In this document: positions 43,753-52,319 of the stretch, in pieces
How the letters are laid out: each line of letters opens with the position of its first letter
Numbering within the stretch: the first letter of the stretch is position 1
Assembly (NCBI GenBank): GCA_028288705.1
Contig: JAQBNH010000006.1
Coordinates: 124,001-188,000, forward strand
DNA from: Ferruginibacter sp.
GTDB taxonomy: Bacteria; Bacteroidota; Bacteroidia; Chitinophagales; Chitinophagaceae
Direction: 5' to 3'
DNA: 64,000 nucleotides
Made by a program: the position numbers and the translations under genes
Notes under the pieces: model-generated
What the model saw: the letters and a program-made list of their open reading frames with translations, nothing else
What the model was told of the DNA's origin: nothing
The model's database searches: none

Positions 43753-44622
43753 TTATTTCCTTTTTAAGAAAAACTGCTGAAGGATCTTAACATAATCTTC
43801 ATCGGTACGGATATGCAACAGATCCGCGCCTGCCTTCCTGAAATATGATTTTGTTTCTTCTGTACGTTTAAAAAAATATTGCTGATAATTATGCCTCACC
43901 ATTGCGCTGCCACTGTCTACCCATTTCACCTGCCCGGTTTCCGCATCTTCCAGCTGCAATAATCCGGCATCCGGCAGCTGCATGTCCATGCGGTCATACA
44001 CTTTTAAACCGATCACATCATGCTTTTTCCCGATCACTTTAAGGTCGTTATCATAACCGGTATCTAAAAAATCGCTTAACAAAAATGCGATACTTTTTTG
44101 CCGGGTCGTATTGTTGAAATAACGTATGGCTTCATCAAGGTTCGTCCCTTTGGTGCGCGGCTCAATCGTTAACAATTCGCGAACGATGAACAACGCATGA
44201 TGCCTTCCCTTCTTTGGCGGAATGTATTTTTCAATTTTATTGCTGAAAAAAATAACGCCCACTTTATCGTTATTGGTGACGGCGCTAAAAGCCAGAACGG
44301 CAGCCATCTCCGTGATCAGGTCTTTTTTTCTTTTGCTTACAGTACCAAATAAATTACTCGTGCTGGTATCAATCAGCAACATCAGTGTAAGTTCTCTTTC
44401 TTCCTCAAATAATTTTGTAAAAGTATTCGAGAATCGTGCGCTTACATTCCAGTCAATAAAACGTACATCATCGCCGGCGCTGTATTCGCGCACTTCGCGA
44501 AAGCTCATACCCTTTCCCTTAAAAGCAGAATGGTATTCACCCGTAAATAAATGCGTGGTGATCTTCTTGCTTTTAATTTCAAGTTCTTTTACTTTCTTTA
44601 ATATATCGGCTGTAGTTAACAA
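43753..44622 (-). CDS. DUF58 protein (VWA-like, Bat operon)
   Basis: A 289-residue soluble DUF58 protein. The signature GMSFREVREYSAGDDVRFIDWNVSARF is followed by a VWA-like half with LLIDTSTSNLFGT. DUF58 proteins are standard partners of MoxR ATPases. The start is TTG 44622, giving MLTTADILKKVKELEI as in relatives; no ATG fits. It lies 29 bases after moxR. Confidence 0.9.
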   Translation of the reverse strand: MLTTADILKKVKELEIKSKKITTHLFTGEYHSAFKGKGMSFREVREYSAGDDVRFIDWNVSARFSNTFTKLFEEERELTLMLLIDTSTSNLFGTVSKRKKDLITEMAAVLAFSAVTNNDKVGVIFFSNKIEKYIPPKKGRHHALFIVRELLTIEPRTKGTNLDEAIRYFNNTTRQKSIAFLLSDFLDTGYDNDLKVIGKKHDVIGLKVYDRMDMQLPDAGLLQLEDAETGQVKWVDSGSAMVRHNYQQYFFKRTEETKSYFRKAGADLLHIRTDEDYVKILQQFFLKRK

Positions 44623-44651
44623 TGATGCTGGTTGAAAACGGGTTTGGTAAT

Positions 44652-45653
44652 TTATGGAACGTTCACTGTTTTCAGAATCTCGTTGATGATATCCTCTACA
44701 TTCACATTCTCCGCTTCTGCTTCGTAAGAAATACCGATACGGTGACGCAATACATCTTTACAAATGTTGCGCACATCTTCCGGTATCACATAACCGCGTT
44801 TATTTAAGAAAGCATAGGCTTTAGAGGCCAGAGCGAGGTTTATGCTCGCACGCGGGGAACCACCGAAACTGATCAGCGGTTTCAATTTTGCCAGATTATA
44901 TTTTTCAGGGAACCTGGTAGCAAAAACAATATCCAGGATATAGCTCTCTACTTTTTCATCCAGGTAAACCTGGCGTACCAATTCTTTGGCTGTGAGAATC
45001 TCTGACGTGGAAGCTACCGCGTTGATCGTAGGCGCTACCAATCCTAAAGTATTTTGACGGATAATTAATTGCTCCTCAGATTTCGTTGGATAACCGACTA
45101 CAACTTTTAACATAAAGCGATCCACCTGTGCTTCAGGTAGCGGATAGGTACCTTCCTGTTCAATCGGATTTTGCGTTGCAAGTACAAGAAAGGGTTCCTG
45201 CAATTTATAACTGGTATCACCAATGGTCACCTGCCGTTCCTGCATGGCCTCCAACAATGCGCTCTGCACTTTTGCGGGTGCACGATTGATCTCATCCGCC
45301 AAAATAAAATTGGCGAAGATTGGACCCTTACGTACCACAAATTCATTTTTGTTCTGATTATAGATCATCGTTCCCACCACATCAGCTGGTAGCAGATCCG
45401 GTGTAAACTGGATACGGCTGAACTGCGCCATAATTGTTTGTGAGAGCGATTTTATCGCGAGTGTTTTTGCGAGACCTGGAACACCTTCCAATAAAACGTG
45501 GCCGTTACTGAGCAGGCCGATCAGGAGCCGTTCGATCATGGATTGCTGGCCTACGATCACTTTGCTGAGCTCATCGTTTATGCGGGTAACAAACCCTGCT
45601 GCATGATTGATCTTTTCATTGAGCAGGCGAATGTCTTCTGCGGTTTGTAGCAT
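44652..45653 (-). CDS. moxR: MoxR-family AAA+ ATPase
   Basis: A 333-residue AAA+ chaperone-type ATPase. Walker A is LEGVPGLAKTLAIK, Walker B FILADEINRAPAK, sensor 1 ATQNPIEQEGTYPLPEAQ, and sensor 2 SFGGSPRASINL. MoxR ATPases help assemble or activate VWA-domain partners, here BatA. ATG 45653 gives the usual N-terminus (MLQTAEDIRLLNEKI); a longer frame reaches 45797 but that extension is hydrophobic and overlaps the divergent gene. First gene of the short Bat operon. Confidence 0.95.
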   Translation of the reverse strand: MLQTAEDIRLLNEKINHAAGFVTRINDELSKVIVGQQSMIERLLIGLLSNGHVLLEGVPGLAKTLAIKSLSQTIMAQFSRIQFTPDLLPADVVGTMIYNQNKNEFVVRKGPIFANFILADEINRAPAKVQSALLEAMQERQVTIGDTSYKLQEPFLVLATQNPIEQEGTYPLPEAQVDRFMLKVVVGYPTKSEEQLIIRQNTLGLVAPTINAVASTSEILTAKELVRQVYLDEKVESYILDIVFATRFPEKYNLAKLKPLISFGGSPRASINLALASKAYAFLNKRGYVIPEDVRNICKDVLRHRIGISYEAEAENVNVEDIINEILKTVNVP

Positions 45654-45761
45654 ACTGGTTATTTTTCTATTGTTGCAAATTACGAAGAGCAAGTAAACAA
45701 AAATGCTGCCATCTAAGTTGCAGCCGGAAAAGATTGTTAATTTTAAAGATAAAAACAAACT

Positions 45762-46094
45762 ATGGTAGATCAACAACTTGTCACTACAAGTAACCAATTA
45801 GAAGGATACCGGATCACGAAGCATTTGGGCATGGTTCGCGGCATCACCGTTCGCTCACGCAGCATCCTTGGAAATATCGCAGGCGGTTTTCAAACAATAC
45901 TCGGAGGTAAGATCTCTATTTACGTAGAGTTATGCGAAAGAGCACGCGCTGAGGCTTACGACCAGATGGTGCAACATGCCAACGATCGTGGCGCCAATGC
46001 CATCATCAACATCCGGTATGACGCCAATGAAGTGATGAGCGGCGTTACCGAAGTGCTTTGCTACGGTACTGCAGTGCAGGTCGTAAATGTTTAA
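45762..46094 (+). CDS. UPF0145 / YbjQ-family protein
   Basis: A 110-residue protein matching the UPF0145 family: TTSNQLEGYRITKHLGMVRG, SRSILGNIAGGFQTILGGKI, ARAEAYDQMVQHANDRGANAI (19 residues or fewer shown per block) and the closing EVLCYGTAVQV. The family forms pentameric rings and is suspected of metal binding, without known function. It overlaps the end of convergent nadE by four bases. Confidence 0.9.
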   Translation: MVDQQLVTTSNQLEGYRITKHLGMVRGITVRSRSILGNIAGGFQTILGGKISIYVELCERARAEAYDQMVQHANDRGANAIINIRYDANEVMSGVTEVLCYGTAVQVVNV

Positions 46095-47773
46095 GACAGG
46101 TATTTTCCAACGATGGGTACACGCCGGCCGACGCCAAATGCTTTTGGCGATACACGAATGATCGGGCAAAATTGATTGCGCTTGTATTCATTCACGTTCA
46201 CCATCCGCAGGATTCGGTCGACCAATGCTGCATCAAAACCCTGTTGCTTAATTTCATCAGGACCTTTTGCCTGCTCAATATATTGATAAAGAATTTTGTC
46301 CAGGATTGTGTACTCAGGCAGGCTGTCGCTATCTTTTTGCCCGGGACGCAACTCCGCACTTGGCGGTTTCGTGATAATATTCGCGGGGATAATTTCCTTC
46401 TCCCTGTTAATGAATTTCGCTAAGGCAAAAATTTGCAGCTTGTAGCAATCGCCCAACACTGCGATACCGCCCGCCATGTCGCCATACAAGGTTCCGTAGC
46501 CCGTAGACAATTCACTCTTGTTGGATGTGTTGAGTAAGATATAACCAAACTTATTCGCGATGGCCATTAGCAAATTCCCCCTGGTCCGGCTCTGTAAATT
46601 TTCTTCTGCTACGCTAAATGGAAGATCCGCAAACAATGGTTTTAATTCGGTAAGAAAACTCTGGTAGATATTTTTTATCGCAATGATCTCATAAGGATTG
46701 TTCAGATTTTTGCTGAGTTGTTCAGCATCATCTACAGAATGCGCCGTAGAATATTCTGAAGGCATCAGGATCGCTTTTACATTGTCTTTTCCTAACGCTT
46801 CACAAGCCAGCGCTAACGTTACTGCGCTATCAATTCCGCCGCTGCTGCCGAGGATCGCTTTTGTAAAACCCATCTTCGAAAAATAGTCGCGAATGCCTAA
46901 TACCAACGCATTGTAGATCTGTGCAGTGTTTAAATCAGCTTCCAGGGTGGATGGATTTAAATCGGTGTCGGGCATGCGCGAAGCAGGTTCGAGGATGCCG
47001 CCTTCAATACTGCCATCGTCCGCCAGGATAAAGCCTTGCAGATCTTCTTCAAAACTTTTGAGCTGTCCGCAAAGGTTCGCCTCTTTATCAAATACGAGTG
47101 ATGTGCCATCAAACACGATCTCCGTCTGGCTGCCAACTCCATTGCAATAAAACATCGGCAATTTGTATTTGAGCACATTCGCTTTTACCGCCGCTTTACG
47201 GTCTTCGTCGTGTGTGTAATCAAAAGGCGATGCGGAAAGATTTACCATCAGGTCCGGGTATTGACTCATCAGGTGATCCATCGGGCATTCTGTATACAAT
47301 GGGTTGTTACCGAGGTTCCAAATATCTTCACAAATACTGACAGCAATTTTCTTCCCTTTATAAACAACAACAGACCACTCTTTGGCGGGTTCAAAATACC
47401 GGTCTTCATCAAACACATCATATGTTGGCAGGCAGGTTTTGTGAATCACCTGTTTTATTTCGCCATCCGCCAGGAAATAAGCAGCATTGAATAAATCCTT
47501 TCCCTGCACTGATGCATTGCGATGCGGCCCGCCAACAAGCACTGCAATGCCTTGCGCATGTTGCTTTATTTCATCAACAGCAGCATAACATTTATCGATA
47601 AAATCGTGGAAGTATAAAAAATCGCGCGGCGGGTAACCGCAAACACTGAGTTCACTGAAAACCACGAGATCCGCTCCTTGCTGCTTCGCGGATGCTATGG
47701 CATCAATGATCTTTTTCGTATTGCTCTCAAAATTTCCAACATGATAATTCTGCTGGGCCAAAAATATTTTCAT
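46091..47773 (-). CDS. nadE: glutamine-dependent NAD+ synthetase
   Basis: Final step of NAD synthesis: amidation of nicotinic acid adenine dinucleotide using glutamine. The N-terminal nitrilase-type amidase domain (about 1-260) has its triad Glu in FSELSVCGYPPRDF, Lys in HKTCLPTYDVF and Cys in VSICEDIWN. The C-terminal synthetase carries the ATP loop LGSSGGIDSAVTLAL. At 560 residues it is the two-domain form. With nadC at 50876 it gives two NAD-pathway genes in this window. The nadE-gldB neighbourhood is also known from gliding Bacteroidota. Confidence 0.95.
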   Translation of the reverse strand: MKIFLAQQNYHVGNFESNTKKIIDAIASAKQQGADLVVFSELSVCGYPPRDFLYFHDFIDKCYAAVDEIKQHAQGIAVLVGGPHRNASVQGKDLFNAAYFLADGEIKQVIHKTCLPTYDVFDEDRYFEPAKEWSVVVYKGKKIAVSICEDIWNLGNNPLYTECPMDHLMSQYPDLMVNLSASPFDYTHDEDRKAAVKANVLKYKLPMFYCNGVGSQTEIVFDGTSLVFDKEANLCGQLKSFEEDLQGFILADDGSIEGGILEPASRMPDTDLNPSTLEADLNTAQIYNALVLGIRDYFSKMGFTKAILGSSGGIDSAVTLALACEALGKDNVKAILMPSEYSTAHSVDDAEQLSKNLNNPYEIIAIKNIYQSFLTELKPLFADLPFSVAEENLQSRTRGNLLMAIANKFGYILLNTSNKSELSTGYGTLYGDMAGGIAVLGDCYKLQIFALAKFINREKEIIPANIITKPPSAELRPGQKDSDSLPEYTILDKILYQYIEQAKGPDEIKQQGFDAALVDRILRMVNVNEYKRNQFCPIIRVSPKAFGVGRRVPIVGKYLS

Positions 47774-47845
47774 AACTAAACCTTTATCCGTGATTAACTT
47801 TACGGGCGATCAATGTTTCGTTTGTAAAGTTAAATCAATCCCATT

Positions 47846-48856
47846 ATGCGCCTGGTAATTAGTTCGTTGCTCCTGTTCTGTTTTCTTTCCTGCCATAACC
47901 GGGATGCGGCGCCTGACGTCGACCATATCAAAACAGACCTTACAACGGAACGATTCGAACAGAAATTATTTGCATTGGATACGAACCAGCTTGCTACACA
48001 ATTGCCGGGCTTACTGGCCGCTGATCCTGCTTTTGCAGAGATTTTTATGGATCATATTTTAAACGTGGATCCTAAATGGCCGGCAGATTCTGCTATGGGA
48101 TATATCCGTGGCTTCCTCACGTCGCATCGTGCGGTGTATGACAGTGCGCAACTGTTGTTCAAAAATTTTTCGCCTTATGAAAAGCAAATTAAAAAAGGCC
48201 TGCAATATGTAAAGTATTATTTCCCTGCTTATAAAATACCGCGCCGTTTGATCACATATATCGGACCCCTGAATGGGTACGGCGATATCCTGGATGATGA
48301 TGTGCTCATCATCGGTTTGCAGCATCACCTCGGCGGTAATTATTCCCTGTATAAAACGGAATGGGTGCAGGAAGCTTATCCTGATTACATTTCACGTCGG
48401 TTTGAACCAGACTACATTGCGATCAATTCGATGAAAAATATCGTGAATGACCTATATCCTGAAAAGACGGAAGATAAGAGTTTGCTCATCCAGATGGTGG
48501 AAAAAGGAAAACGCTTGTACCTGCTGAACAGGTTTTTACCGGGAACGGAGGAATACAAACTGATTGGCTACACGCAAAAACAATACAATGAAAGTATTGG
48601 TCATGAAGCCTCCATCTGGGATTTGTTTGTACAAAATAATTTCCTGCAAACGATCGATTACGGCATCATCAAAAACTATGTTGGTGAAGGGCCGAAAACG
48701 CAGGAACTTGGGGATGCCTCTCCGGGAAATATCGGGTCATTCTCCGGCTGGAGAATTGTAAAAAAATACATGGAAAAGTTTCCGGAAACCACGCTTCCGC
48801 AACTGATGGAAATGGACGCCGATAAATTATTCAGCGCAGCGAAATACAAACCATGA
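47846..48856 (+). CDS. gldB: gliding-motility lipoprotein GldB
   Basis: A 336-residue lipoprotein (MRLVISSLLLFCFLSC, lipid Cys16). GldB landmarks include TERFEQKLFALDTNQL, YYFPAYKIPRRLITYIG and the HHLGGNYSLY / YISRRFEPDYIAINSM stretch; it belongs to the DUF2268-like, protease-fold family. It is needed for gliding in Flavobacterium johnsoniae. There gldC lies next to it; here a convergent desaturase gene begins one base after its stop and no gldC is seen. Divergent from nadE. Confidence 0.92.
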   Translation: MRLVISSLLLFCFLSCHNRDAAPDVDHIKTDLTTERFEQKLFALDTNQLATQLPGLLAADPAFAEIFMDHILNVDPKWPADSAMGYIRGFLTSHRAVYDSAQLLFKNFSPYEKQIKKGLQYVKYYFPAYKIPRRLITYIGPLNGYGDILDDDVLIIGLQHHLGGNYSLYKTEWVQEAYPDYISRRFEPDYIAINSMKNIVNDLYPEKTEDKSLLIQMVEKGKRLYLLNRFLPGTEEYKLIGYTQKQYNESIGHEASIWDLFVQNNFLQTIDYGIIKNYVGEGPKTQELGDASPGNIGSFSGWRIVKKYMEKFPETTLPQLMEMDADKLFSAAKYKP

Positions 48857-49963
48857 TCAGGCTGCAGCCTGTGTGTTTACGGCAACTTCCGCAGGTCGCT
48901 TTCCTAATTCACGCATCACGCGGAAGTGGGAAGCCAACGCTTCAGACATGGTTGGATATTGATTATAGGGCAAATTGTATTCCCTGCATTTTTCTTCTAC
49001 CAGTTTGCTGATCGCAGGGTAGTGAATATGGCTTACGCGAGGAAAAAGATGATGCTCGATCTGGTAGTTTAATCCGCCCACAAACCAGGAAATCACTTTG
49101 TTCCCCATGGCAAAATTCGCCGTTGTTTTAATCTGGTGTTCCGCCCACGCGGTTTCCACATGTTTGGTTGTATCCAGCGGAATATGTTCGAACTCTGTAT
49201 TCTCTACTACATGCGCTAACTGGAATACCATCGAAAGTGTTAATCCCATTACTACATTCATCGTTAAAAATCCTACCAGCCAGCCTAACCAGCCCCAAAC
49301 AAAAATCGGAATGGCAATGAACACAGTAGCATAATAAATTTTAGTCACCCAAAAAACGATATGGTTTTTTGTAGATAATTTCCACGCATCCGTTGTATAA
49401 ATCTTACGGGTGAAATATTTGGTGAAATCCATGAAAAATATCCAGAAAATAGATGATAAAGAATACACAGGCACAAGGTAAAGATGCTGCACTTTATGCG
49501 CCGGCACCCATTTCTGGGATTCGCACTGACGAATGATCGGGCTCTTGGCGATATCATCATCGATGCCATCCACATTGGTGTAAGTATGATGGATGATGTT
49601 GTGTTTTTGCTTCCAGAAATAAGCACTCGCTCCAAGCGCATTCGCTGATAGTCCCAAAAAGTCATTTAATTTTTGGTTGGGACTATAACTTCCGTGGTTC
49701 GCATCATGCATCACGCTAAAGCCAATAGAGGCGGCAAGAAAACCCAGTAGTCCTGCCAGCAATAATGCAGGCAATACGCCCATGGTCATATTCATGAGTA
49801 ACAGGTAGGCGGTGATAAACGTACCGATGAGGATAATCGTTTTAGAAAATAAACGCCAGTCGCCGGTTTTTTTGATTTGATTTTTTTCAAAATACTGATC
49901 AACCGAGGCCTTGAGGCTTTGGTAAAACTCGTTGTTGCGATTATTAAAAACGATTTTTGACAT
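48857..49963 (-). CDS. membrane fatty acid desaturase (linoleoyl-CoA type)
   Basis: A 368-residue di-iron membrane desaturase. The three His boxes are HDANHG, HNIIHHTYTN and QIEHHLFP. The Q in QIEHH is typical of front-end (delta-6-like) desaturases, though no cytochrome b5 domain is fused. Four to five helices. It would introduce double bonds into membrane acyl chains. Expression may be controlled at a perfect 8-bp inverted repeat (49981-50002) in its leader. It abuts gldB tail to tail with no spacer. Confidence 0.92.
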   Translation of the reverse strand: MSKIVFNNRNNEFYQSLKASVDQYFEKNQIKKTGDWRLFSKTIILIGTFITAYLLLMNMTMGVLPALLLAGLLGFLAASIGFSVMHDANHGSYSPNQKLNDFLGLSANALGASAYFWKQKHNIIHHTYTNVDGIDDDIAKSPIIRQCESQKWVPAHKVQHLYLVPVYSLSSIFWIFFMDFTKYFTRKIYTTDAWKLSTKNHIVFWVTKIYYATVFIAIPIFVWGWLGWLVGFLTMNVVMGLTLSMVFQLAHVVENTEFEHIPLDTTKHVETAWAEHQIKTTANFAMGNKVISWFVGGLNYQIEHHLFPRVSHIHYPAISKLVEEKCREYNLPYNQYPTMSEALASHFRVMRELGKRPAEVAVNTQAAA

Positions 49964-49980
49964 AGTCTAGAATTTTAAAA

Positions 49981-50002
49981 TTTAAGGTTTTATCACCTTA
50001 AA
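49981..50002. promoter_or_regulatory. inverted repeat in desaturase leader
   Basis: TTTAAGGT (49981-49988) and ACCTTAAA (49995-50002) are perfect inverted repeats around a six-base spacer, 17-39 bases before the desaturase ATG and downstream of its -7 box. An operator for a fatty-acid-responsive repressor or an RNA hairpin are both possible. Confidence 0.5.
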
Positions 50003-50030
50003 CGAGGGTATTCAACAGCCTTGATGCGGG

Positions 50031-50038
50031 CAAAAATA
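50031..50038 (-). promoter_or_regulatory. desaturase -7 element
   Basis: TATTTTTG on the minus strand matches the -7 consensus and would start a leader of about 60 bases that includes the inverted repeat. No clear -33 box. Confidence 0.4.
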
Positions 50039-50051
50039 AAGAAAAGGAATT

Positions 50052-50438
50052 TTAATTCATCTTGAACGGCGCATGCATTTCAAATGAAGGAATACTGATA
50101 TTGAACTGCTTTTTGTTATGAATGTTTTCCAACAGGTAAGTGCCGAGCATTTTACCCATTTCACTGCGCAAATTGCAACCACTGATGTATTGATAAGATT
50201 TTCCCGGTTCGATCACGGGTTGTACGCCAACCACGCCTTCTCCTTCTACCTCGCGCATCGTTCCGTTGCTGTCGTAAATATGCCAGTGCCTGCGCAATAA
50301 TTTTACAGGGAATACATTGTTATTTTCCAGGGTGATTTTATAAGCGAACATGAACTCGCCGTTAAGCGGATTGCTATATTCCTGCTGGTAAAATGTTTCT
50401 ACCGTAATGGTAACACCGCCTGAAATCTTACTGGTCAT
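50052..50438 (-). CDS. apaG: ApaG protein
   Basis: A 128-residue ApaG/F-box-associated beta-sandwich: ITVETFYQQEYS, YKITLENNNVFPVKLLRRHW, and the conserved GEGVVGVQPVIEPGKSYQY followed by SGCNLRSEMGKMLGTY. ApaG has been linked genetically to cobalt resistance and to Mg efflux in enterobacteria; its true role is not settled. It follows the SUI1-like gene by 95 bases. Confidence 0.92.
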   Translation of the reverse strand: MTSKISGGVTITVETFYQQEYSNPLNGEFMFAYKITLENNNVFPVKLLRRHWHIYDSNGTMREVEGEGVVGVQPVIEPGKSYQYISGCNLRSEMGKMLGTYLLENIHNKKQFNISIPSFEMHAPFKMN

Positions 50439-50533
50439 CCTTTAATAATTGATTAAAAATAGCGATTTAAATCCGTACCCCACTTGTCCTCGGGCACTCT
50501 TAACATATACAATTATCAACTGTTATGCCATGC

Positions 50534-50872
50534 CTATATTTTTTTAGACTTGCCAAATCCCTGTTTTTGCAACCATTGCAGGACTTTGTCGCGATGATCG
50601 CCCTGGATAATGATCTCTCCATCTTTCACCGATCCGCCCGTTCCGCAATAGCTCTTCAGTTTTTTACCCAGCTCTTCCTTATCTGCCGAACTGCCCCGGA
50701 ATCCATCAACTAAAGTAACAGCTTTGCCTGCACGATGTTTCGTTTCCAGCCTGATCTTCAATTGCTGGTCTGCTGGCAAGAGCGTTTCCTGCTCCTGTTC
50801 CTCTTCTTCGGGTTTAAAGGACGGATCTGTGGAGAAAACGATGCCTGAGAAGCTGTTGATTTTTTTCGCCAT
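50534..50872 (-). CDS. SUI1/eIF1-like translation factor (YciH family)
   Basis: A 112-residue protein with an acidic, Gln-rich N-terminus (EEEEQEQETLLP) and a C-terminal SUI1 domain: AGKAVTLVDGFRGSSADKEELGK, then SYCGTGGSVKDGEIIIQGD, QGFGKSKKI. Bacterial YciH may monitor initiation fidelity. It starts three bases after nadC, so the two are co-translated. Confidence 0.92.
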   Translation of the reverse strand: MAKKINSFSGIVFSTDPSFKPEEEEQEQETLLPADQQLKIRLETKHRAGKAVTLVDGFRGSSADKEELGKKLKSYCGTGGSVKDGEIIIQGDHRDKVLQWLQKQGFGKSKKI

Positions 50873-50875
50873 GAG

Positions 50876-51727
50876 TTAAGATTTAACGGCTTTAAGGCTG
50901 AGATCCAGGCTGATTGCCTGGTGAATGATCGCGCCGCTGGAGATATAATCCACCCCTGTTGCGGCATAAGATTTAATATTTTGAAAATTGATTCCGCCGC
51001 TGGCCTCTGTTTCATATTTACCGCCGATAATCTCTAAAGCCGGCATAATTTGCGCTGGCGTAAAATTGTCCAGCATGATCCTGTCTACTTTTCCTGTTGC
51101 CATCACTTTCTGCACGTCATCCAGGCTTCTTGTTTCCACTTCAATTTTCAGCGAAAGCCCGTTTTCCTGAACATAGGCATAAGCCTTATTGATCGCCTTT
51201 TCAATTCCGCCGCAATAATCAATATGGTTGTCTTTAAGCATGATCATATCATACAAACCGAAACGATGATTTACGGCGCCGCCGATGCGCACTGCCTCTT
51301 TTTCGAGCAGGCGGAAATTGGGCGTCGTTTTTCGGGTATCCAGTAATTTGGTAGCGTAACCTTCCAGCTGTTGCACATATTTGGCGGTAAGTGTTGCAAT
51401 ACCGCTCATTCGCTGCATCGCATTCAGCACGAGGCGCTCAGTTTTTAAAATGGTATGGACGGAGGCTTCAATTTCGAATGCGGTTTCACCATAAGCCATC
51501 GGTTCCCCGTCTTCCTTTATTTTATTAAATAACGTCCCAGGTTCCACCTGCCGGAAAATTTCTTCTGCTACTGCCACCCCCGCAAGAATCCCGTCCTGCT
51601 TGATCTTGAGCACAGCCTTACCTCTTTCACCAGGGTCGATCGTCGCCAGGGTTGAATAATCCCCCGGACCAATATCTTCTGATAAAGCGGAAGTAACCAA
51701 CTGTGATAACTGACTTGCATAATTCAT
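50876..51727 (-). CDS. nadC: nicotinate-nucleotide pyrophosphorylase (carboxylating)
   Basis: Converts quinolinate and PRPP to nicotinate mononucleotide, CO2 and PPi in NAD synthesis. Motifs: EDIGPGDYSTLA near the start, LNAMQRMSGIATLTA, LLDTRKTTPNFRLLEKEAV with the PRPP/quinolinate-binding Arg and Lys residues, VEVETRSLDD, MLDNFTP and EASGGIN. Normal length (283). Its -7 box ends five bases before the ATG, and the upstream DUF4783 gene has its own terminator, so nadC starts a transcript with SUI1. Confidence 0.95.
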   Translation of the reverse strand: MNYASQLSQLVTSALSEDIGPGDYSTLATIDPGERGKAVLKIKQDGILAGVAVAEEIFRQVEPGTLFNKIKEDGEPMAYGETAFEIEASVHTILKTERLVLNAMQRMSGIATLTAKYVQQLEGYATKLLDTRKTTPNFRLLEKEAVRIGGAVNHRFGLYDMIMLKDNHIDYCGGIEKAINKAYAYVQENGLSLKIEVETRSLDDVQKVMATGKVDRIMLDNFTPAQIMPALEIIGGKYETEASGGINFQNIKSYAATGVDYISSGAIIHQAISLDLSLKAVKS

Positions 51728-51731
51728 GGGG

Positions 51732-51739
51732 CAAAGCTA
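51732..51739 (-). promoter_or_regulatory. nadC -7 element, four bases before the ATG
   Basis: TAGCTTTG on the minus strand, then CCCC and the ATG at 51727. A TTG about 16 bases further upstream could be the -33 box. A leaderless transcript is predicted. Confidence 0.5.
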
Positions 51740-51761
51740 AGCAAGCGCTTCAATCCAACCA

Positions 51762-51786
51762 TAAAAAAAGCCTCCGTTAAGAGGCT
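51762..51786 (-). terminator. terminator after DUF4783 gene
   Basis: AGCCTC and GAGGCT (51769-51774 and 51781-51786) pair around six bases; on the minus strand a run of seven T follows. It separates the DUF4783 transcript from nadC. Confidence 0.88.
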
Positions 51787-51811
51787 GTATAAAATAACTG
51801 ATGTGTTTTGT

Positions 51812-52192
51812 TTAACGATTTTCTATCCGGATTTCCTGGAGGTATTGCTTATCACCTTTTTGTTTCATGTAGATCGTTGTACGGAAGGACGCGGATTTGG
51901 TTGATAAAGTGCCGATGCAATACTGTGAGCCTGAGTTTTCACCCTGGTGCATAATGTTGAAGCCGCGGACATTGTTATTGACGAAGAAATCGCGTAACAC
52001 CAGTTCTGCCTGACTTTTACTGTAGCTGCTGCTTTTTTCCGGAAGTGTTATCTCCACCGTTGTATCGAAGTATTTGGCTACATCACCCGCATTCCCTGCT
52101 TTGAGGGCAGAAATAATATCGCTGATTCCTGAGAACAAGGTAAAAGAACTCAAAACCAAACCCGTAAGCACAATAAGTAAAAAACGTTTCAT
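51812..52192 (-). CDS. DUF4783 exported protein
   Basis: A 126-residue protein with a signal peptide (MKRFLLIVLTGLVLSSFTLF) and an NTF2-like domain: DIISALKAGNAGDVAKYFD, VEITLPEKSSSYSKSQAELVL and FNIMHQGENSGSQYCIGTL. DUF4783 has no known function and is often found next to nadC in Bacteroidota, as here. A terminator between the two genes argues against simple co-transcription. Confidence 0.88.
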   Translation of the reverse strand: MKRFLLIVLTGLVLSSFTLFSGISDIISALKAGNAGDVAKYFDTTVEITLPEKSSSYSKSQAELVLRDFFVNNNVRGFNIMHQGENSGSQYCIGTLSTKSASFRTTIYMKQKGDKQYLQEIRIENR

Positions 52193-52307
52193 ATAATCAG
52201 ATTTTCCTTTAATTGTCTAAAAACGTGCCAAGAGCCCGGCTGCTACCTCGTTTTTAGCAATATTTAACCACAATCAATTCAGCTGCAGTTACTATGTACC
52301 AAATATA

Positions 52308-52315
52308 TAGATTTG
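52308..52315 (+). promoter_or_regulatory. gpmI -7 element, four bases before the ATG
   Basis: TAGATTTG followed by CACA and the ATG at 52320. No clear -33 box at the expected distance. A leaderless or nearly leaderless message is predicted. Confidence 0.48.
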
Positions 52316-52319
52316 CACA

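Noticed and set aside
48858-48871. Perfect 14-base palindrome CAGGCTGCAGCCTG as a terminator between gldB and the desaturase gene
   Set aside because: It has no loop and no T tract and lies within codons; kept only as a note.
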